Assembly: GCF_011601275.1 (NCBI RefSeq)
Contig: NZ_JAAOLY010000015.1
Coordinates: forward strand, 98,129-162,128
Direction: 5' to 3'
Length of the DNA: 64,000 bases
Origin: Janthinobacterium lividum
GTDB taxonomy: Bacteria > Pseudomonadota > Gammaproteobacteria > Burkholderiales > Burkholderiaceae_D
Shown: piece after piece, positions 17,227 to 26,766 of the stretch
Layout: each line of letters opens with the position of its first letter
How positions within the stretch are numbered: the first letter of the stretch is position 1
Translations under genes and position numbers: made by a program
Notes under the pieces: model-generated
What the model was told of the DNA's origin: nothing
The model's database searches: none
Seen by the model: only the letters and a program-made list of their open reading frames with translations

Positions 17227-17605
17227 GTTTTGTTATTCCAATCTCTTCGTCTGGTACGAAAATCCACAATAGAAGGTAAATCACCACGCCGAAGCCGAAG
17301 GTCAATGTAAACAGGACGAAGACGAGGCGCCAGATCCACGCTTCCATGCCGGAAGCGCGGCCCAGGCCGCCGCAGACGCCGCCAATCCAGCGGTCGTTGC
17401 GCGAACGGCGCAGGCGGTTGAATTCCTGCACCAGGTCGTTCGCCGGACCGGCAGCCGCATCGGCGCCGGCGCCGGACGTGCTGTCCGGCTTGTCCAGGTT
17501 GATATTGCTCAGGAGCTTGGCTTTCGCTTGCGCAAATTCCGCATCGCTCAGGGCGCCCGCCAGGTGCAACTCGTGCAGACGCTTGATTTCTTCAGAGATG
17601 TTCAT
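17216..17605 (-). CDS. SHOCT-PspC membrane protein embedded in the odh operon
   Basis: A 129-residue protein with two modules: an N-terminal SHOCT-like helix pair (about 5-32, LHELHLAGALSDAEFAQAKAKLL) and a C-terminal PspC domain (about 67-125, RWIGGVCGGLGRASG followed by a membrane span and YLLLWIFVP). PspC domains occur in phage-shock membrane-stress proteins, but no pspA or pspF is nearby. The gene sits between odhB and lpdA and overlaps the lpdA start by 11 bases, which implies translational coupling with a TCA enzyme. Its role there is unknown. Confidence 0.88.
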   Translation of the reverse strand: MNISEEIKRLHELHLAGALSDAEFAQAKAKLLSNINLDKPDSTSGAGADAAAGPANDLVQEFNRLRRSRNDRWIGGVCGGLGRASGMEAWIWRLVFVLFTLTFGFGVVIYLLLWIFVPDEEIGITKHEY

Positions 17606-17668
17606 AGGAATCCTCTTTCATTGAGATCAGCCAGCTGCGTCTTCTGGCAAGGGGTATCAGCTACATTG

Positions 17669-17688
17669 CCCCGGCGGCTACGCCGGGG
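17669..17688. other. Hairpin between odhB and the PspC gene
   Basis: CCCCGGCG-GCTA-CGCCGGGG forms an 8-bp GC-only stem with a tetraloop in the odhB-pspC gap. There is no T run, so it is more likely an RNA processing or stability element than a terminator. Confidence 0.45.
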
Positions 17689-17699
17689 GACTACAGTGC

Positions 17700-18956
17700 T
17701 TACAGGTCCAGCAGCAGGCGTGCAGGATCTTCCAGCGCTTCTTTCATCGCCACCAGGCCCAGGACGGCTTCGCGGCCGTCGATGATGCGGTGGTCGTAGG
17801 ACATGGCCAGGTAGTTCATCGGACGCACCACGATCTGGCCGTTTTCGACGACAGCGCGGTCTTTGGTCGCATGCACGCCCAGGATGGCCGATTGTGGCGG
17901 GTTGATGATCGGGGTCGACAGCATGGAGCCGAAGGTGCCGCCGTTCGAGATCGAGAACGTGCCGCCCGTCAGGTCGTCCAAGGTCAGCTTGCCTTCCTTG
18001 GCTTTCGCGCCGAATTCACCGATTTTTTTCTCGATGTCGGCGATCGACAGCTGGTCCGCGTTGCGGATGATAGGCACGACCAGGCCGCGCGGCGAACCGA
18101 CAGCGATGCCGATGTCGAAGTAGCCGTGGTAGACGATGTCGTTGCCGTCAACGGAAGCATTGATGATCGGGTACTTTTTCAGGGCGGCGACGGCGGCCTT
18201 GACGAAGAAGGACATGAAGCCCAGCTTGACGCCGTGCTCTTTCTCGAACTTGTCCTTGTACTTGTTGCGCAGGTCGATGACCGGCTGCATGTTCACTTCA
18301 TTGAACGTGGTCAGGATGGCGTTCGTCGATTGCGATTGCAGCAGGCGCTCGGCGATACGTGCGCGCAGGCGGCTCATCGGCACGCGCTCTTCAGGGCGGT
18401 CGCCCAGGTTGGCGGCCGACGGCGTGGCAACTTGCTGCAGCGCTGGCTTGGCAGCGGCTGGCGCCAGCGGCGCGACAGCTGGCTTGGCGGAAGCGGCCAG
18501 GGCGTCGCCCTTGGTCACGCGGCCGTCTTTGCCCGAACCGGCGACGTCGCCAGCGGACAGGCCTTTTTCGGACAGGATCTTGGCAGCGGCAGGCATGGCG
18601 ACATCGCCTTTGGTCGCAGCGGCTGGCGCCGAAGCGCTAGCGGTATCTTGCGCGGCGGCAGCCAGGGCTGGCGCAGGCACGGCCGACACTTCCATCGGGC
18701 TGACCTTGGCCGAGCCGTCGGTGTCGATGATGGCGATGACTTCGCCGGCGACGACGGTAGCGCCGTCAGCCTTGATGATCTGCACGATCACGCCAGCGGC
18801 AGGCGCCGGCAGTTCCAGCACCACTTTATCGGTTTCGATATCGATCATGTTTTCGTCGCGCGCGACTGGTTCGCCGACTTTCTTGTGCCATGCCAGCAGG
18901 GTCGCTTCTGCAACCGATTCCGACAACTGGGGAACTTTGACTTCGATTTGTGCCAT
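17700..18956 (-). CDS. odhB: 2-oxoglutarate dehydrogenase E2, dihydrolipoyl succinyltransferase
   Basis: A 418-residue E2 subunit (also called sucB) that transfers the succinyl group to CoA. It has a single lipoyl domain with lipoylated K44 in ETDKVVLEL, an Ala/Pro linker, an E3-binding domain (about 120-155, [19 protein letters not shown]), a second linker and the catalytic acyltransferase core. The core carries the active-site H389-x3-D393-G in YDHRIIDG. All elements are present. It is downstream of odhA with a 116-base spacer holding a hairpin. Confidence 0.97.
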   Translation of the reverse strand: MAQIEVKVPQLSESVAEATLLAWHKKVGEPVARDENMIDIETDKVVLELPAPAAGVIVQIIKADGATVVAGEVIAIIDTDGSAKVSPMEVSAVPAPALAAAAQDTASASAPAAATKGDVAMPAAAKILSEKGLSAGDVAGSGKDGRVTKGDALAASAKPAVAPLAPAAAKPALQQVATPSAANLGDRPEERVPMSRLRARIAERLLQSQSTNAILTTFNEVNMQPVIDLRNKYKDKFEKEHGVKLGFMSFFVKAAVAALKKYPIINASVDGNDIVYHGYFDIGIAVGSPRGLVVPIIRNADQLSIADIEKKIGEFGAKAKEGKLTLDDLTGGTFSISNGGTFGSMLSTPIINPPQSAILGVHATKDRAVVENGQIVVRPMNYLAMSYDHRIIDGREAVLGLVAMKEALEDPARLLLDL

Positions 18957-18984
18957 GTAAAACTCCGTTTATTTTGTTATTGCG

Positions 18985-19013
18985 GCGCCGCCCCTGCGTA
19001 GCAAGGGCGGCGC
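18985..19013. other. Hairpin in the odhA-odhB spacer
   Basis: A 9-bp stem (GCGCCGCCC / GGGCGGCGC) encloses an 11-base loop between the odhA stop and the odhB start. It lacks a T tract and may set the stability or stoichiometry of the two messages. Confidence 0.45.
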
Positions 19014-19072
19014 TCCGTCATGATGTATGCAAGCAGGCGCCAGGCAACGCATGGCGCCCCTTATCCTGCCAC

Positions 19073-21925
19073 TTACTTGGTCAGGATAAAACCCTTCAGC
19101 TTCGAGAATGCCGTTTCCAGCAGATCTTTTTGCTGGGCGTAGTGCTTGTCATAGTAACCGACAGCAGGCGACGCCGAAGCAGGACGGCCGGCGTAGGCCA
19201 GACGTTGACCCGATTCCAGGCCTTCGAAGATGTTGTGCTGGATCTGGAACCAGGCGCCCTGGTTTTGCGGCTCGTCCTGCGCCCAGACCACTTCGACCAG
19301 GTTCGGGAACTTCTTCAGTTCGGCAGCGAACGACTTGTGCGGGAACGGATACAGCTGTTCCAGGCGCACGATGGCCGTGTCGGTCTGGCCGCGGGTCTTG
19401 CGTGCGTTGACCAGGTCGTAATAGACCTTGCCCGAGCAGGCGACCACGCGCTTGACTTTCTTGGCGTCGATTTTGTCGTCGACTTCGCCGATGACGGTCT
19501 GGAAACCGCCCTTGGCCAGGTCGGTCAGCGGCGAACCGGCGTCCTTGTTGCGCAACAGCGACTTCGGCGTCAGGATGACCAGCGGCTTGCGGAACTGGCG
19601 CACCATCTGGCGGCGCAGCAAATGGAAGATCTGCGAAGCCGTCGTCGGCTGCACCACTTGCATGTTGTTGTCCGCGCACAGCTGCAGGAAACGCTCCGGA
19701 CGGGCCGACGAGTGCTCAGGACCCTGGCCTTCGTAACCGTGCGGCAGCATCATGACCAGGCCCGAAGCGCGGCCCCATTTCACTTCGCCGGAGCTGATGA
19801 ATTGGTCGATCACCACTTGCGCGCCGTTGGCGAAGTCGCCGAACTGGGCTTCCCAGATCGTCAGCGTGTTCGGTTCAGCGGTCGAGTAGCCGTATTCGAA
19901 GGCCAGTACGGCTTCTTCGGACAGCACCGAGTCGATGACGGTGAACGGCGCCTGGTTGTCCGACACGTTTTGCAGCGGAATGTAGGTACCCGCATCCCAA
20001 CGCTCGCGGTTCTGGTCATGCAGCACGGCGTGGCGGTGCACGAAGGTGCCGCGGCCGGCGTCCTGGCCCGTCAGGCGGATGGCGTAGCCGGACGATACCA
20101 GCGATGCGTAGGCCAGGTGTTCGCCCATGCCCCAGTCCAGGTTCATTTCGCCACGGCCCATGGTGGCGCGGTCGCCCAGTACTTTTTCAACCAGCGAGTG
20201 GACCTTGAAGTCTTCCGGCACGGTGGTGATGCGGGTGGCCAGGCGTTTCAGTTCCGTCATCGGCACGGCGGTGTCGGCCGAATCGGTCCATTTCTTGTTC
20301 AGGAACGGCAGCCAGTCGACGGCGTACTTGTTCTTGAAGTTCGAGATGACTGGATCGACGGTGTGCTTGCCGGCGTCCATGGCGTCGCGGAATGCGGCCA
20401 CCATCTTGTCGCCGCCATCGGCAGGGATCACGCCTTGCGCTACCAGCTTGTCCGCGTACAGCTTGCGGGTGCCTGGATGCTGGCCGATCTTCTTGTACAT
20501 CAGTGGCTGCGTCAGTGCCGGCGTATCTTGCTCGTTGTGGCCAAGCTTGCGGTAGCAGATGATGTCGAGGACGATGTCCTTCTTGAATTCCATGCGGTAG
20601 TCGAGCGCGATCTGCGTCGCCAGCACCACGGCTTCCGGATCATCGGCGTTGATGTGCAGGACCGGTGCTTCGATCATCTTGACGACGTCCGAGCAGTACA
20701 GGGTCGAGCGGGCATCGCGCGGATCCGAGGTGGTGAAACCGATCTGGTTGTTGATCACGATATGCACCGTGCCGCCGGTATGGTAGCCACGGGTTTGCGC
20801 CAGATTCAGCGTTTCCATGACCACGCCCTGGCCGGCGAAAGCGGCATCGCCGTGCACCAGGATAGGCAGCACTTGCGCGCCCTGCGCGTCGCCGCGGCGG
20901 TCCATGCGGGCCTTGACGGAACCTTCGACCACAGGGTTGACGATTTCCAGGTGCGACGGGTTGAACGCCAGCGACAGGTGGACCGGGCCGCCTGCGGTGG
21001 AGATGTCCGACGAGAAGCCTTGATGGTACTTCACGTCGCCGGCAGGCAGGTCGTCGCCATGCTTGCCTTCGAATTCTTCGAACAGTTCCTGTGGCGCCTT
21101 GCCCAGGGTGTTGACCAGCACGTTCAGGCGGCCGCGGTGGGCCATGCCGATGACGATTTCCTGCACGCCTTTTTCGCCGGCGCGCTGGATGGTTTCATCC
21201 ATCGAGGCGATGAAGGTTTCGCCGCCTTCCAGGGAGAAGCGCTTCTGGCCCACGTAGCGGGTGTGCAGATAGCGTTCCAGGCCTTCAGCCGCGGTCAGGC
21301 GGTCGAGGATGTGGATTTTTTTCTCTGGGGTGAAATTCGGGGTGGAGCGGATCGATTCCAGTTTCTCTTGCAGCCAGCGCTTTTCGGCCGGGTCGGAGAT
21401 GTACATGAATTCGGCGCCGATCGAACGCGTGTAGGTATCGCGCAGATAGTTCAGCAGATCGCGCAGGGTGGCGGTCTCCGGGCCAAAATAGGTATTGCTG
21501 ATGTTGAACACGGTGTCCATGTCCGCGTCGGTGAAACCGTAGAAGCTCGGCTCGAGCTCAGGGATCATCGGACGTTCCTGGCGTTGCAGCGGATCCAGAT
21601 TGGCCCAGTGCGAACCGAGGTAGCGGTAAGCGGCGATCAATTGCGTGGCGGCGACGCGCTTGCGGCCCATTTCGGCATCGAAGGAAGCGGTTACTGTGCG
21701 GATCGGACCTGCTTTTGCGCGCTCGGCGAACGAGGCGACGACGGAGGCATGCGCCACGTCAGGCTTGTTGGTGCCATCGACGGCAGGCACGTGCTGCATT
21801 GCGTCGAAGTAGGAACGCCAGTTATCGGGTACCGAGCCTGGGTTGTTCAGATACGCCTCGTACAGGTCTTCCACGTACGGAGCATTCCCACCGAACAGGT
21901 AGGAGTTGGTCGTTAATTGCTGCAT
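19073..21925 (-). CDS. odhA: 2-oxoglutarate dehydrogenase E1
   Basis: A 950-residue thiamine-diphosphate decarboxylase (also sucA) that starts the 2-oxoglutarate dehydrogenase reaction. The N-terminal E2-docking segment includes SYLFGGNAPYVEDLYEAY. The ThDP-binding core has GMAHRGRLNVLVN, HGDAAFAGQG and the GGTVHIVINNQIGFTTSD region; the transketolase-like C-terminal half has EAQFGDFANGAQVVIDQF and LPHGYEGQGPEHSSAR. Length and motifs are standard. It heads odhA-odhB-pspC-lpdA and is separated from gltA by a four-gene block that is not part of the pathway. Confidence 0.97.
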   Translation of the reverse strand: MQQLTTNSYLFGGNAPYVEDLYEAYLNNPGSVPDNWRSYFDAMQHVPAVDGTNKPDVAHASVVASFAERAKAGPIRTVTASFDAEMGRKRVAATQLIAAYRYLGSHWANLDPLQRQERPMIPELEPSFYGFTDADMDTVFNISNTYFGPETATLRDLLNYLRDTYTRSIGAEFMYISDPAEKRWLQEKLESIRSTPNFTPEKKIHILDRLTAAEGLERYLHTRYVGQKRFSLEGGETFIASMDETIQRAGEKGVQEIVIGMAHRGRLNVLVNTLGKAPQELFEEFEGKHGDDLPAGDVKYHQGFSSDISTAGGPVHLSLAFNPSHLEIVNPVVEGSVKARMDRRGDAQGAQVLPILVHGDAAFAGQGVVMETLNLAQTRGYHTGGTVHIVINNQIGFTTSDPRDARSTLYCSDVVKMIEAPVLHINADDPEAVVLATQIALDYRMEFKKDIVLDIICYRKLGHNEQDTPALTQPLMYKKIGQHPGTRKLYADKLVAQGVIPADGGDKMVAAFRDAMDAGKHTVDPVISNFKNKYAVDWLPFLNKKWTDSADTAVPMTELKRLATRITTVPEDFKVHSLVEKVLGDRATMGRGEMNLDWGMGEHLAYASLVSSGYAIRLTGQDAGRGTFVHRHAVLHDQNRERWDAGTYIPLQNVSDNQAPFTVIDSVLSEEAVLAFEYGYSTAEPNTLTIWEAQFGDFANGAQVVIDQFISSGEVKWGRASGLVMMLPHGYEGQGPEHSSARPERFLQLCADNNMQVVQPTTASQIFHLLRRQMVRQFRKPLVILTPKSLLRNKDAGSPLTDLAKGGFQTVIGEVDDKIDAKKVKRVVACSGKVYYDLVNARKTRGQTDTAIVRLEQLYPFPHKSFAAELKKFPNLVEVVWAQDEPQNQGAWFQIQHNIFEGLESGQRLAYAGRPASASPAVGYYDKHYAQQKDLLETAFSKLKGFILTK

Positions 21926-22182
21926 ATATTGCTCACCTTTCTTCGCGCTTCGCGAGGAATTAGCGGGTTAATCTAACCTTCCGCGACACGGCCTGACCGG
22001 TTAGCGGATTGCACATCAAGTTGTGGGGAAGGGCTTTTTTATTGCACCAGCATTCTGCATACCGTCATTTAGAATAGCACGCGGTATTGTAACGCAACAA
22101 CGGCTAGTTGAATTTTATTTGGCAAGCAAATGTAAGCTGTGTTGTTGATTTTCCCGGGCTTGCAAGCCTGTCACTGTTGTGC

Positions 22183-23157
22183 TTACGGCACATCGGCGGC
22201 CCTGCCGGCGTGCCGCTTGCGCCCAACTGGTCTGCCCGGCAACGGCCCTGCCGCGATGGCGGCCAGCCACTCGGGATCGCCGGCAAACCACTCCACCAGG
22301 AAGTCGAGCATGGTGCGCAACAGGGGCGACATGTGCTGGCGCGAGGTGTAGACGCCATAGATGCCCATGTCCTGCGGCTGGTACGCGGGCAGCAGCTCCA
22401 CCAATTGCCCGCTGGCGATCAGCGGCGCGGCCGAAAAGCGCGGCTGCATGGCGATGCCCGCCCCCGCCACCGTGGCCACCAGCAGGACCAGCGACTCATT
22501 CGCCGACAGGCGGCCGCTGACGGGGACAGTGAGCGCTTCCCCGTCATGCGTGAATTGCCACAGGCTCTTGCCGAAATACGTATAGGTCAGGCAGTTGTGC
22601 AGGGCCAGGTCTTGCGCCCGGCGCGGCGTGCCGTGCGCCGCCAGATACGATGGTGCGGCGCACACCACCGACGCGCAGCTGGCCAGCTGGCGCGCGATCA
22701 GGTTCGGCTCGAGCGCGTTGGTGATACGGATCGCCAGGTCGATGCGCTGCTCCACCAGGTTGACGGCGCGGTTCTCCATCTGCAGGTCGACGGCGGCGCG
22801 CGGGTAGCGCCGCAGGTAAGCGGTTACTGCGCCAGCGAGCGCCGTCTGCGCCAGCGATTGCGAGCAGGTGATGCGCAGCAAACCGTGCGGCGTATCGAGG
22901 CCCTCGGGCGAGGTGACGGCCATGGCGCCGGCCACTTCCAGCATCTGGCGACAGCGCGCCAAGGTGGTCTCGCCCGCATCCGTCAGGCTCAGACGGCGCG
23001 TGGTGCGATGCAACAGCCGTGCCTCCGCCCACTCTTCCATCTCGGCCAGATAGCGCGTCACCATGGCGCGCGACATGTCGAGCGCCTCGCTGGCGGCCAC
23101 CATGCTGCCCCGCTCGGCGATGGCGACGAATACTTGTGCTGCGGTGATGCGGTCCAT
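22183..23157 (-). CDS. LysR-family transcriptional regulator
   Basis: A 324-residue LysR-type regulator. The N-terminal winged helix (about 3-60) has FVAIAERGSMVAASEALDMS and RLLHRTTRRLSLTDAG. The C-terminal effector domain begins near residue 90 with GLLRITCSQS. I chose ATG at 23155-23157, which has GGGAG 8 bases upstream; the frame is open further. It is divergent from the MBL-like gene at 23240 across an 82-base spacer containing the palindrome ATTGCAAT (23197-23204), the usual arrangement of a LysR regulator and its target. The effector is unknown. Confidence 0.9.
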   Translation of the reverse strand: MDRITAAQVFVAIAERGSMVAASEALDMSRAMVTRYLAEMEEWAEARLLHRTTRRLSLTDAGETTLARCRQMLEVAGAMAVTSPEGLDTPHGLLRITCSQSLAQTALAGAVTAYLRRYPRAAVDLQMENRAVNLVEQRIDLAIRITNALEPNLIARQLASCASVVCAAPSYLAAHGTPRRAQDLALHNCLTYTYFGKSLWQFTHDGEALTVPVSGRLSANESLVLLVATVAGAGIAMQPRFSAAPLIASGQLVELLPAYQPQDMGIYGVYTSRQHMSPLLRTMLDFLVEWFAGDPEWLAAIAAGPLPGRPVGRKRHAGRAADVP

Positions 23158-23239
23158 GCGGTACTCCCTCGATTCATCCGATCCATGCAACTAAGTATTG
23201 CAATCTACCCTATTTGTCGCACCTGGTCGAAAGGATAAT

Positions 23240-23728
23240 ATGCGGGAGAGCATCCAATGCAGAAAGAATAATATGTTTGCACGCGCCGCCCGCCCCTCCC
23301 GCACCCTGGAAACCTTCCGCCTAGATGTGCTGGGCCGCGCACCGTCCACTTCACTGCTGCTGAGCGGCGTGGCCGACGCCATCCTCGTCAACACCCAGTT
23401 TCTGCGCGGCGACGCGGCGCAGTTAGCGCATACCATCGCCGCCAGCGGCAAGCGCCTGACCACCATCTATATCAGCGCGGCCGAACCGCAAGCCTATTTC
23501 GGCCTGGGCGTGCTGCAGCAAGCCTTTCCGCACGCCGACATCCTCGCCAGCGGCGCCACGGTCGAGGCGATCCGCAGCCAGGCCGGCGCCAGGGTCGCCC
23601 ACTGGGGCGGCATCCTCAAGCACAATGCGCCGCGCCGCATCGTCCTGCCACAACCCTTTGAGGGCGACAGCCTGCCACTAGAGGGCCGGCATGTCGCCCT
23701 GCGCCACCTGGAAGCGGCGTTGAACTGA
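23240..23728 (+). pseudogene. Truncated, metal-site-less MBL-fold homologue
   Basis: A 162-residue open frame resembling the N-terminal half of MBL-fold hydrolases of the type that read 'TTIYISHGDPDYYFGL'. Here the same place reads TTIYISAAEPQAYFGL, so the metal-binding His and Asp residues are gone. The protein also stops around the point where relatives continue for another ~100 residues with the remaining metal ligands, and the 3' end of the next gene starts 17 bases later. The start ATG at 23240 has AAAGGA upstream; an in-frame ATG at 23273 is the alternative. It is either a decayed gene or a repurposed metal-free fold. The frame is intact, so expression cannot be excluded. Confidence 0.6.
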
Positions 23729-23745
23729 AGCCGTTCCGTCCTACC

Positions 23746-24288
23746 CTACAACGCGGCCAGGAAACGCTCATACGCTTGCGCGCTGCGCGCCAGCCGCTCG
23801 GCATAGCCCTTTTCCTTCGGCCCGTCTTCCGCGCCATAGAAGGCAAAGAAGCGGCGGTTGTCGGCGCCGATATACGCCAGGGTGACATCGAACGGCGCCA
23901 GCAGCTGCGCCAGGGTGACGTTCCACTTGCCTTCCGGCGTGAAGTCTTCCTGGCGGATGCCTGCCGTCACGGCCAGCGCCACTTTTCTTCCTTTGAAGGC
24001 ATCGCCGCCCGTGCCATAGGCCCAGCCATACGCCAGCACCTCATCGAGCCATTGCTTGAGCAAGGGCGGGCAGTTGAACCAGTACACGGGGAACTGCAAG
24101 ACCACATTGGCGTGCGCCTCCACCAGCGCCTGCTCGCGCGCCACGTCGATATGTCCATCCGGATAAGCCTGGTGCACGTTGTGGATGGTGTAGCGGTCGG
24201 GATACTGCGCCAGCTCCTGCAGCCAGCGCTTGTTGGCCACCGACCTGTCGATGGAGGGATGGAAGACGATAACGAGGGTTTTCATCAT
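23746..24288 (-). CDS. NAD(P)H-dependent oxidoreductase, flavodoxin fold (KefF/YheR/MdaB-like)
   Basis: A 180-residue quinone-reductase-like flavoprotein. MKTLVIVFHP opens the flavodoxin-like fold; VVLQFPVYWFNCPPLLKQW and AYGWAYGTGGDAFKGR are typical of the Flavodoxin_2 family, which reduces quinones or nitro-compounds with NAD(P)H. AGGAAAG just upstream supports the double ATG at 24283-24288. An HxlR regulator gene lies 215 bases upstream on the same strand. HxlR proteins often control such oxidoreductases, so the two probably form an electrophile or quinone-stress unit. Confidence 0.88.
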   Translation of the reverse strand: MMKTLVIVFHPSIDRSVANKRWLQELAQYPDRYTIHNVHQAYPDGHIDVAREQALVEAHANVVLQFPVYWFNCPPLLKQWLDEVLAYGWAYGTGGDAFKGRKVALAVTAGIRQEDFTPEGKWNVTLAQLLAPFDVTLAYIGADNRRFFAFYGAEDGPKEKGYAERLARSAQAYERFLAAL

Positions 24289-24503
24289 GCTGCTTTCCTG
24301 AAGTGAGATCAATGCGCCGGCCCCGTGCTCATAGAAAAGCAGGCAAGCCGGTACCCTGCCCCGTGGCGCGTGGTTGCGCCCGCAGAGGCAAAAACAGCAT
24401 AGCCATACTGAGTATTTTATACAAGTACGCACATTTACTGCTCATACAGTATAAAAAGTAAGTTACTTGGCCGTGGAATGGCGCCTTGCCATGCGTATCC
24501 GGG

Positions 24504-24845
24504 TCAGACTGGCTGGTGCTGTTCGCCCCACTCGCACAAGGTATGCAGTACGGGGATCAGCGAGGCGCCCTTGCTTGAGAGCGAATATTCCACCTTGGGC
24601 GGCACTTGCGGATATTCCTTGCGGACGATCAGCGCGTCCGCTTCCAGCTCCTTCAGCACGACGCTGAGGGTCTTGAAGGCGATGCCGCCGAGATGGCGCT
24701 TGAGTTCGTTGTGCCGCAGCACGGTGTTTTCCGCCAGCGCGTACAGGATCAGCATCTTGTATTTGCCGCCGATCAGCGACAAGGTATAGCCAAATGCCGT
24801 ATCGGCCAGGGCCACGCCGCTGGGGGTGCAGGTTTCTTCATTCAT
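24504..24845 (-). CDS. HxlR-family transcriptional regulator
   Basis: A 113-residue winged-helix regulator of the HxlR/MarR-like family. Recognisable phrases are LIGGKYKMLILYAL, FKTLSVVLKELEADALIVRKEY and PKVEYSLSSKGASLIPVL. A conserved-position cysteine near the N-terminus (EETCTPSG) could be redox or electrophile sensing, as in related regulators such as YodB/QorR; this is inference. I chose ATG at 24843-24845, which has AGGAAG upstream; two upstream in-frame ATGs exist. The probable target is the oxidoreductase gene downstream. Confidence 0.9.
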   Translation of the reverse strand: MNEETCTPSGVALADTAFGYTLSLIGGKYKMLILYALAENTVLRHNELKRHLGGIAFKTLSVVLKELEADALIVRKEYPQVPPKVEYSLSSKGASLIPVLHTLCEWGEQHQPV

Positions 24846-24894
24846 CGCGTTGTGCTTCCTGTTCATCCAGGGTCCGAGCATAACAGCCCGGCAT

Positions 24895-24922
24895 AAAAAA
24901 ACGGGCCGAAGCCCGTTTTTTT
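24895..24922. terminator. Bidirectional rho-independent terminator
   Basis: A run of A, then ACGGGC-CGAA-GCCCGT and a T run make a textbook symmetric terminator about 22 bases past the gltA stop. It isolates gltA from the downstream HxlR gene. Confidence 0.9.
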
Positions 24923-24944
24923 GTTTGCTCGATACCGCTCTGGA

Positions 24945-26246
24945 TTAACGCTTGTCCAGTGGCAGTACTTCACGCGTGGTCGAACCGACGAACAGCTGGC
25001 GCGGACGGCCGATTTTTTGCTCTGGGTCGGCGATCATTTCGTTCCACTGGGCGATCCAGCCGATCGTACGGGCCATAGCGAAGATACCGGTGAACAGCGA
25101 CACGGGGATGCCCAGCGCCGATTGCACGATGCCCGAGTAGAAGTCGACGTTCGGGTACAGTTTGCGCGACACGAAGTACTCGTCGTTCAGTGCAATCTTT
25201 TCCAGTTCCATCGCCAGCTTGAACAGCGGGTCGTCCTGCAGACCCAGTTCTTGCAGCACTTCGTAGCAGGTTTCACGCATCAGCTTGGCGCGTGGATCGA
25301 AGTTCTTGTACACGCGGTGGCCAAAGCCCATCAGCTTGACGCCGGAGTTCTTGTCCTTGACTTGCGCGATGAAGGCAGGGATGTTCTCGACGGTGCCGAT
25401 TTCTTTCAGCATGTTCAGTGCCGCTTCGTTGGCGCCGCCGTGGGCAGGGCCCCACAGGCAGGCGATACCGGCAGCGATACAGGCGAACGGGTTGGCGCCC
25501 GACGAACCGGCCAGACGGACGGTCGATGTCGATGCGTTTTGCTCGTGGTCCGCATGCAGGATCAGGATGCGATCCAGGGCGCGCACCAGCACGTCGTTGA
25601 CCTTGTACTCTTCGCACGGGTTGGCGAACATCATGTGCATGAAGTTGGCGCTGTACGACAGGTCGTTGCGTGGATACACGAACGGCTGGCCGACCGAGTA
25701 CTTGTAGGTCATGGCGACCAGGGTTGGCATCTTGGCGATCAGGCGGATGGCCGACACTTCGCGGTGACGCGGGTCGTTGATGTCCAGCGAGTCATGGTAG
25801 AACGATGCCAGCGCGCCGACGGTGCCCACCAGGACCGACATCGGATGCGCGTCGCGGCGGAAGCCACGGAAGAAGAATTGCATCTGTTCGTGCACCATCG
25901 TGTGCTTGGTGACGGTGTCGACGAACTTGGCTTTTTGCGCCGCGTTCGGCAGTTCGCCGTTCAGCAGCAAGTAGCACGATTCCATGAAGTCGGCGTTGAC
26001 GGCCAACTGTTCGATCGGGTAACCACGGTACAGCAGCTCGCCCTTGTCGCCGTCGATATAGGTGATCGACGAGTTGCAGGCGGCCGTCGACATAAAGCCT
26101 GGGTCGTAGGTGAACTTGCCGCTACCGGCGTACAGTTTGCGGATGTCGATGACGTCCGGGCCAACCGTGCCTTTGTAGATTGGAAATTCAAGCGATGGGC
26201 TGCCATCGGAGAACGACAGGGTAGCTTTTGTGTCAGAGATATTCAT
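24945..26246 (-). CDS. gltA: Citrate synthase (type II)
   Basis: A 433-residue hexameric-type citrate synthase that condenses oxaloacetate with acetyl-CoA. Active-site elements are present: [15 protein letters not shown] and [14 protein letters not shown] supply the two histidines and [16 protein letters not shown] supplies the aspartate. The N-terminal beta domain (to about residue 60) is of the Gram-negative, NADH-inhibited kind. It is 121 bases downstream of sdhE and followed by a strong terminator, so it may be read from sdhC as well as from its own promoter. Confidence 0.97.
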   Translation of the reverse strand: MNISDTKATLSFSDGSPSLEFPIYKGTVGPDVIDIRKLYAGSGKFTYDPGFMSTAACNSSITYIDGDKGELLYRGYPIEQLAVNADFMESCYLLLNGELPNAAQKAKFVDTVTKHTMVHEQMQFFFRGFRRDAHPMSVLVGTVGALASFYHDSLDINDPRHREVSAIRLIAKMPTLVAMTYKYSVGQPFVYPRNDLSYSANFMHMMFANPCEEYKVNDVLVRALDRILILHADHEQNASTSTVRLAGSSGANPFACIAAGIACLWGPAHGGANEAALNMLKEIGTVENIPAFIAQVKDKNSGVKLMGFGHRVYKNFDPRAKLMRETCYEVLQELGLQDDPLFKLAMELEKIALNDEYFVSRKLYPNVDFYSGIVQSALGIPVSLFTGIFAMARTIGWIAQWNEMIADPEQKIGRPRQLFVGSTTREVLPLDKR

Positions 26247-26367
26247 GGGCTCTTCCTTCTCGGGAGTGAGTCGAAATTAAAATCAAAAATTCTGGCTGCA
26301 ATTCGCACCGCACTCGGCAGTGCTACAGCGCGCCACTCGCACCGTTTGCAATATATCGCCCAGGCGT

Positions 26368-26649
26368 CTAGGCAATGCGCAGTCGTTGCAGCAGTGCGCG
26401 CACATGCGGCAGATCGACTTCGCCTTCCGGCTCTTTACGGGCCAGTACCAGATCCATTAACGCATTGTCCGATAAATCCAGCAAACGCGTCAGCGCGTCA
26501 ACTTCTTCATCGGTCAATTCGGTTTCATACGCATCGAGAAAACGGGTCAGGATAATATCGTTTTCCAGCAGGCCACGGCGTGAACGCCAGCGCAGGCGGG
26601 CGCGGTTGGCCGGGTCGGCCTGATGCGAGGACAAAATTGATTCTGTCAT
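26368..26649 (-). CDS. sdhE: FAD assembly factor SdhE
   Basis: A 93-residue protein that promotes covalent flavinylation of SdhA. The hallmark R25-G-x-x-E29 (RRGLLEND) is present, followed by the family helix pattern LDAYETELTDEEVDALTRLL. I chose ATG at 26647-26649; the open frame runs 11 codons further upstream without family similarity. It is placed directly after sdhB, the standard betaproteobacterial order. Confidence 0.95.
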   Translation of the reverse strand: MTESILSSHQADPANRARLRWRSRRGLLENDIILTRFLDAYETELTDEEVDALTRLLDLSDNALMDLVLARKEPEGEVDLPHVRALLQRLRIA

Positions 26650-26766
26650 TTGGTTTACCACTTTACGTGTGCCTTGCGGCACGCTGCTGCTTTGCAGGCG
26701 CCGCCTGCAGGCAAGAGAGGATACCCTCTTCCCGCAAACGGCGCCCGGCGGATGCGATCAGGGGGA

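Noticed and set aside
18950..21916. A 988-codon plus-strand frame opposite odhA
   Set aside because: Same kind of antisense shadow; odhA motifs on the minus strand are unambiguous.
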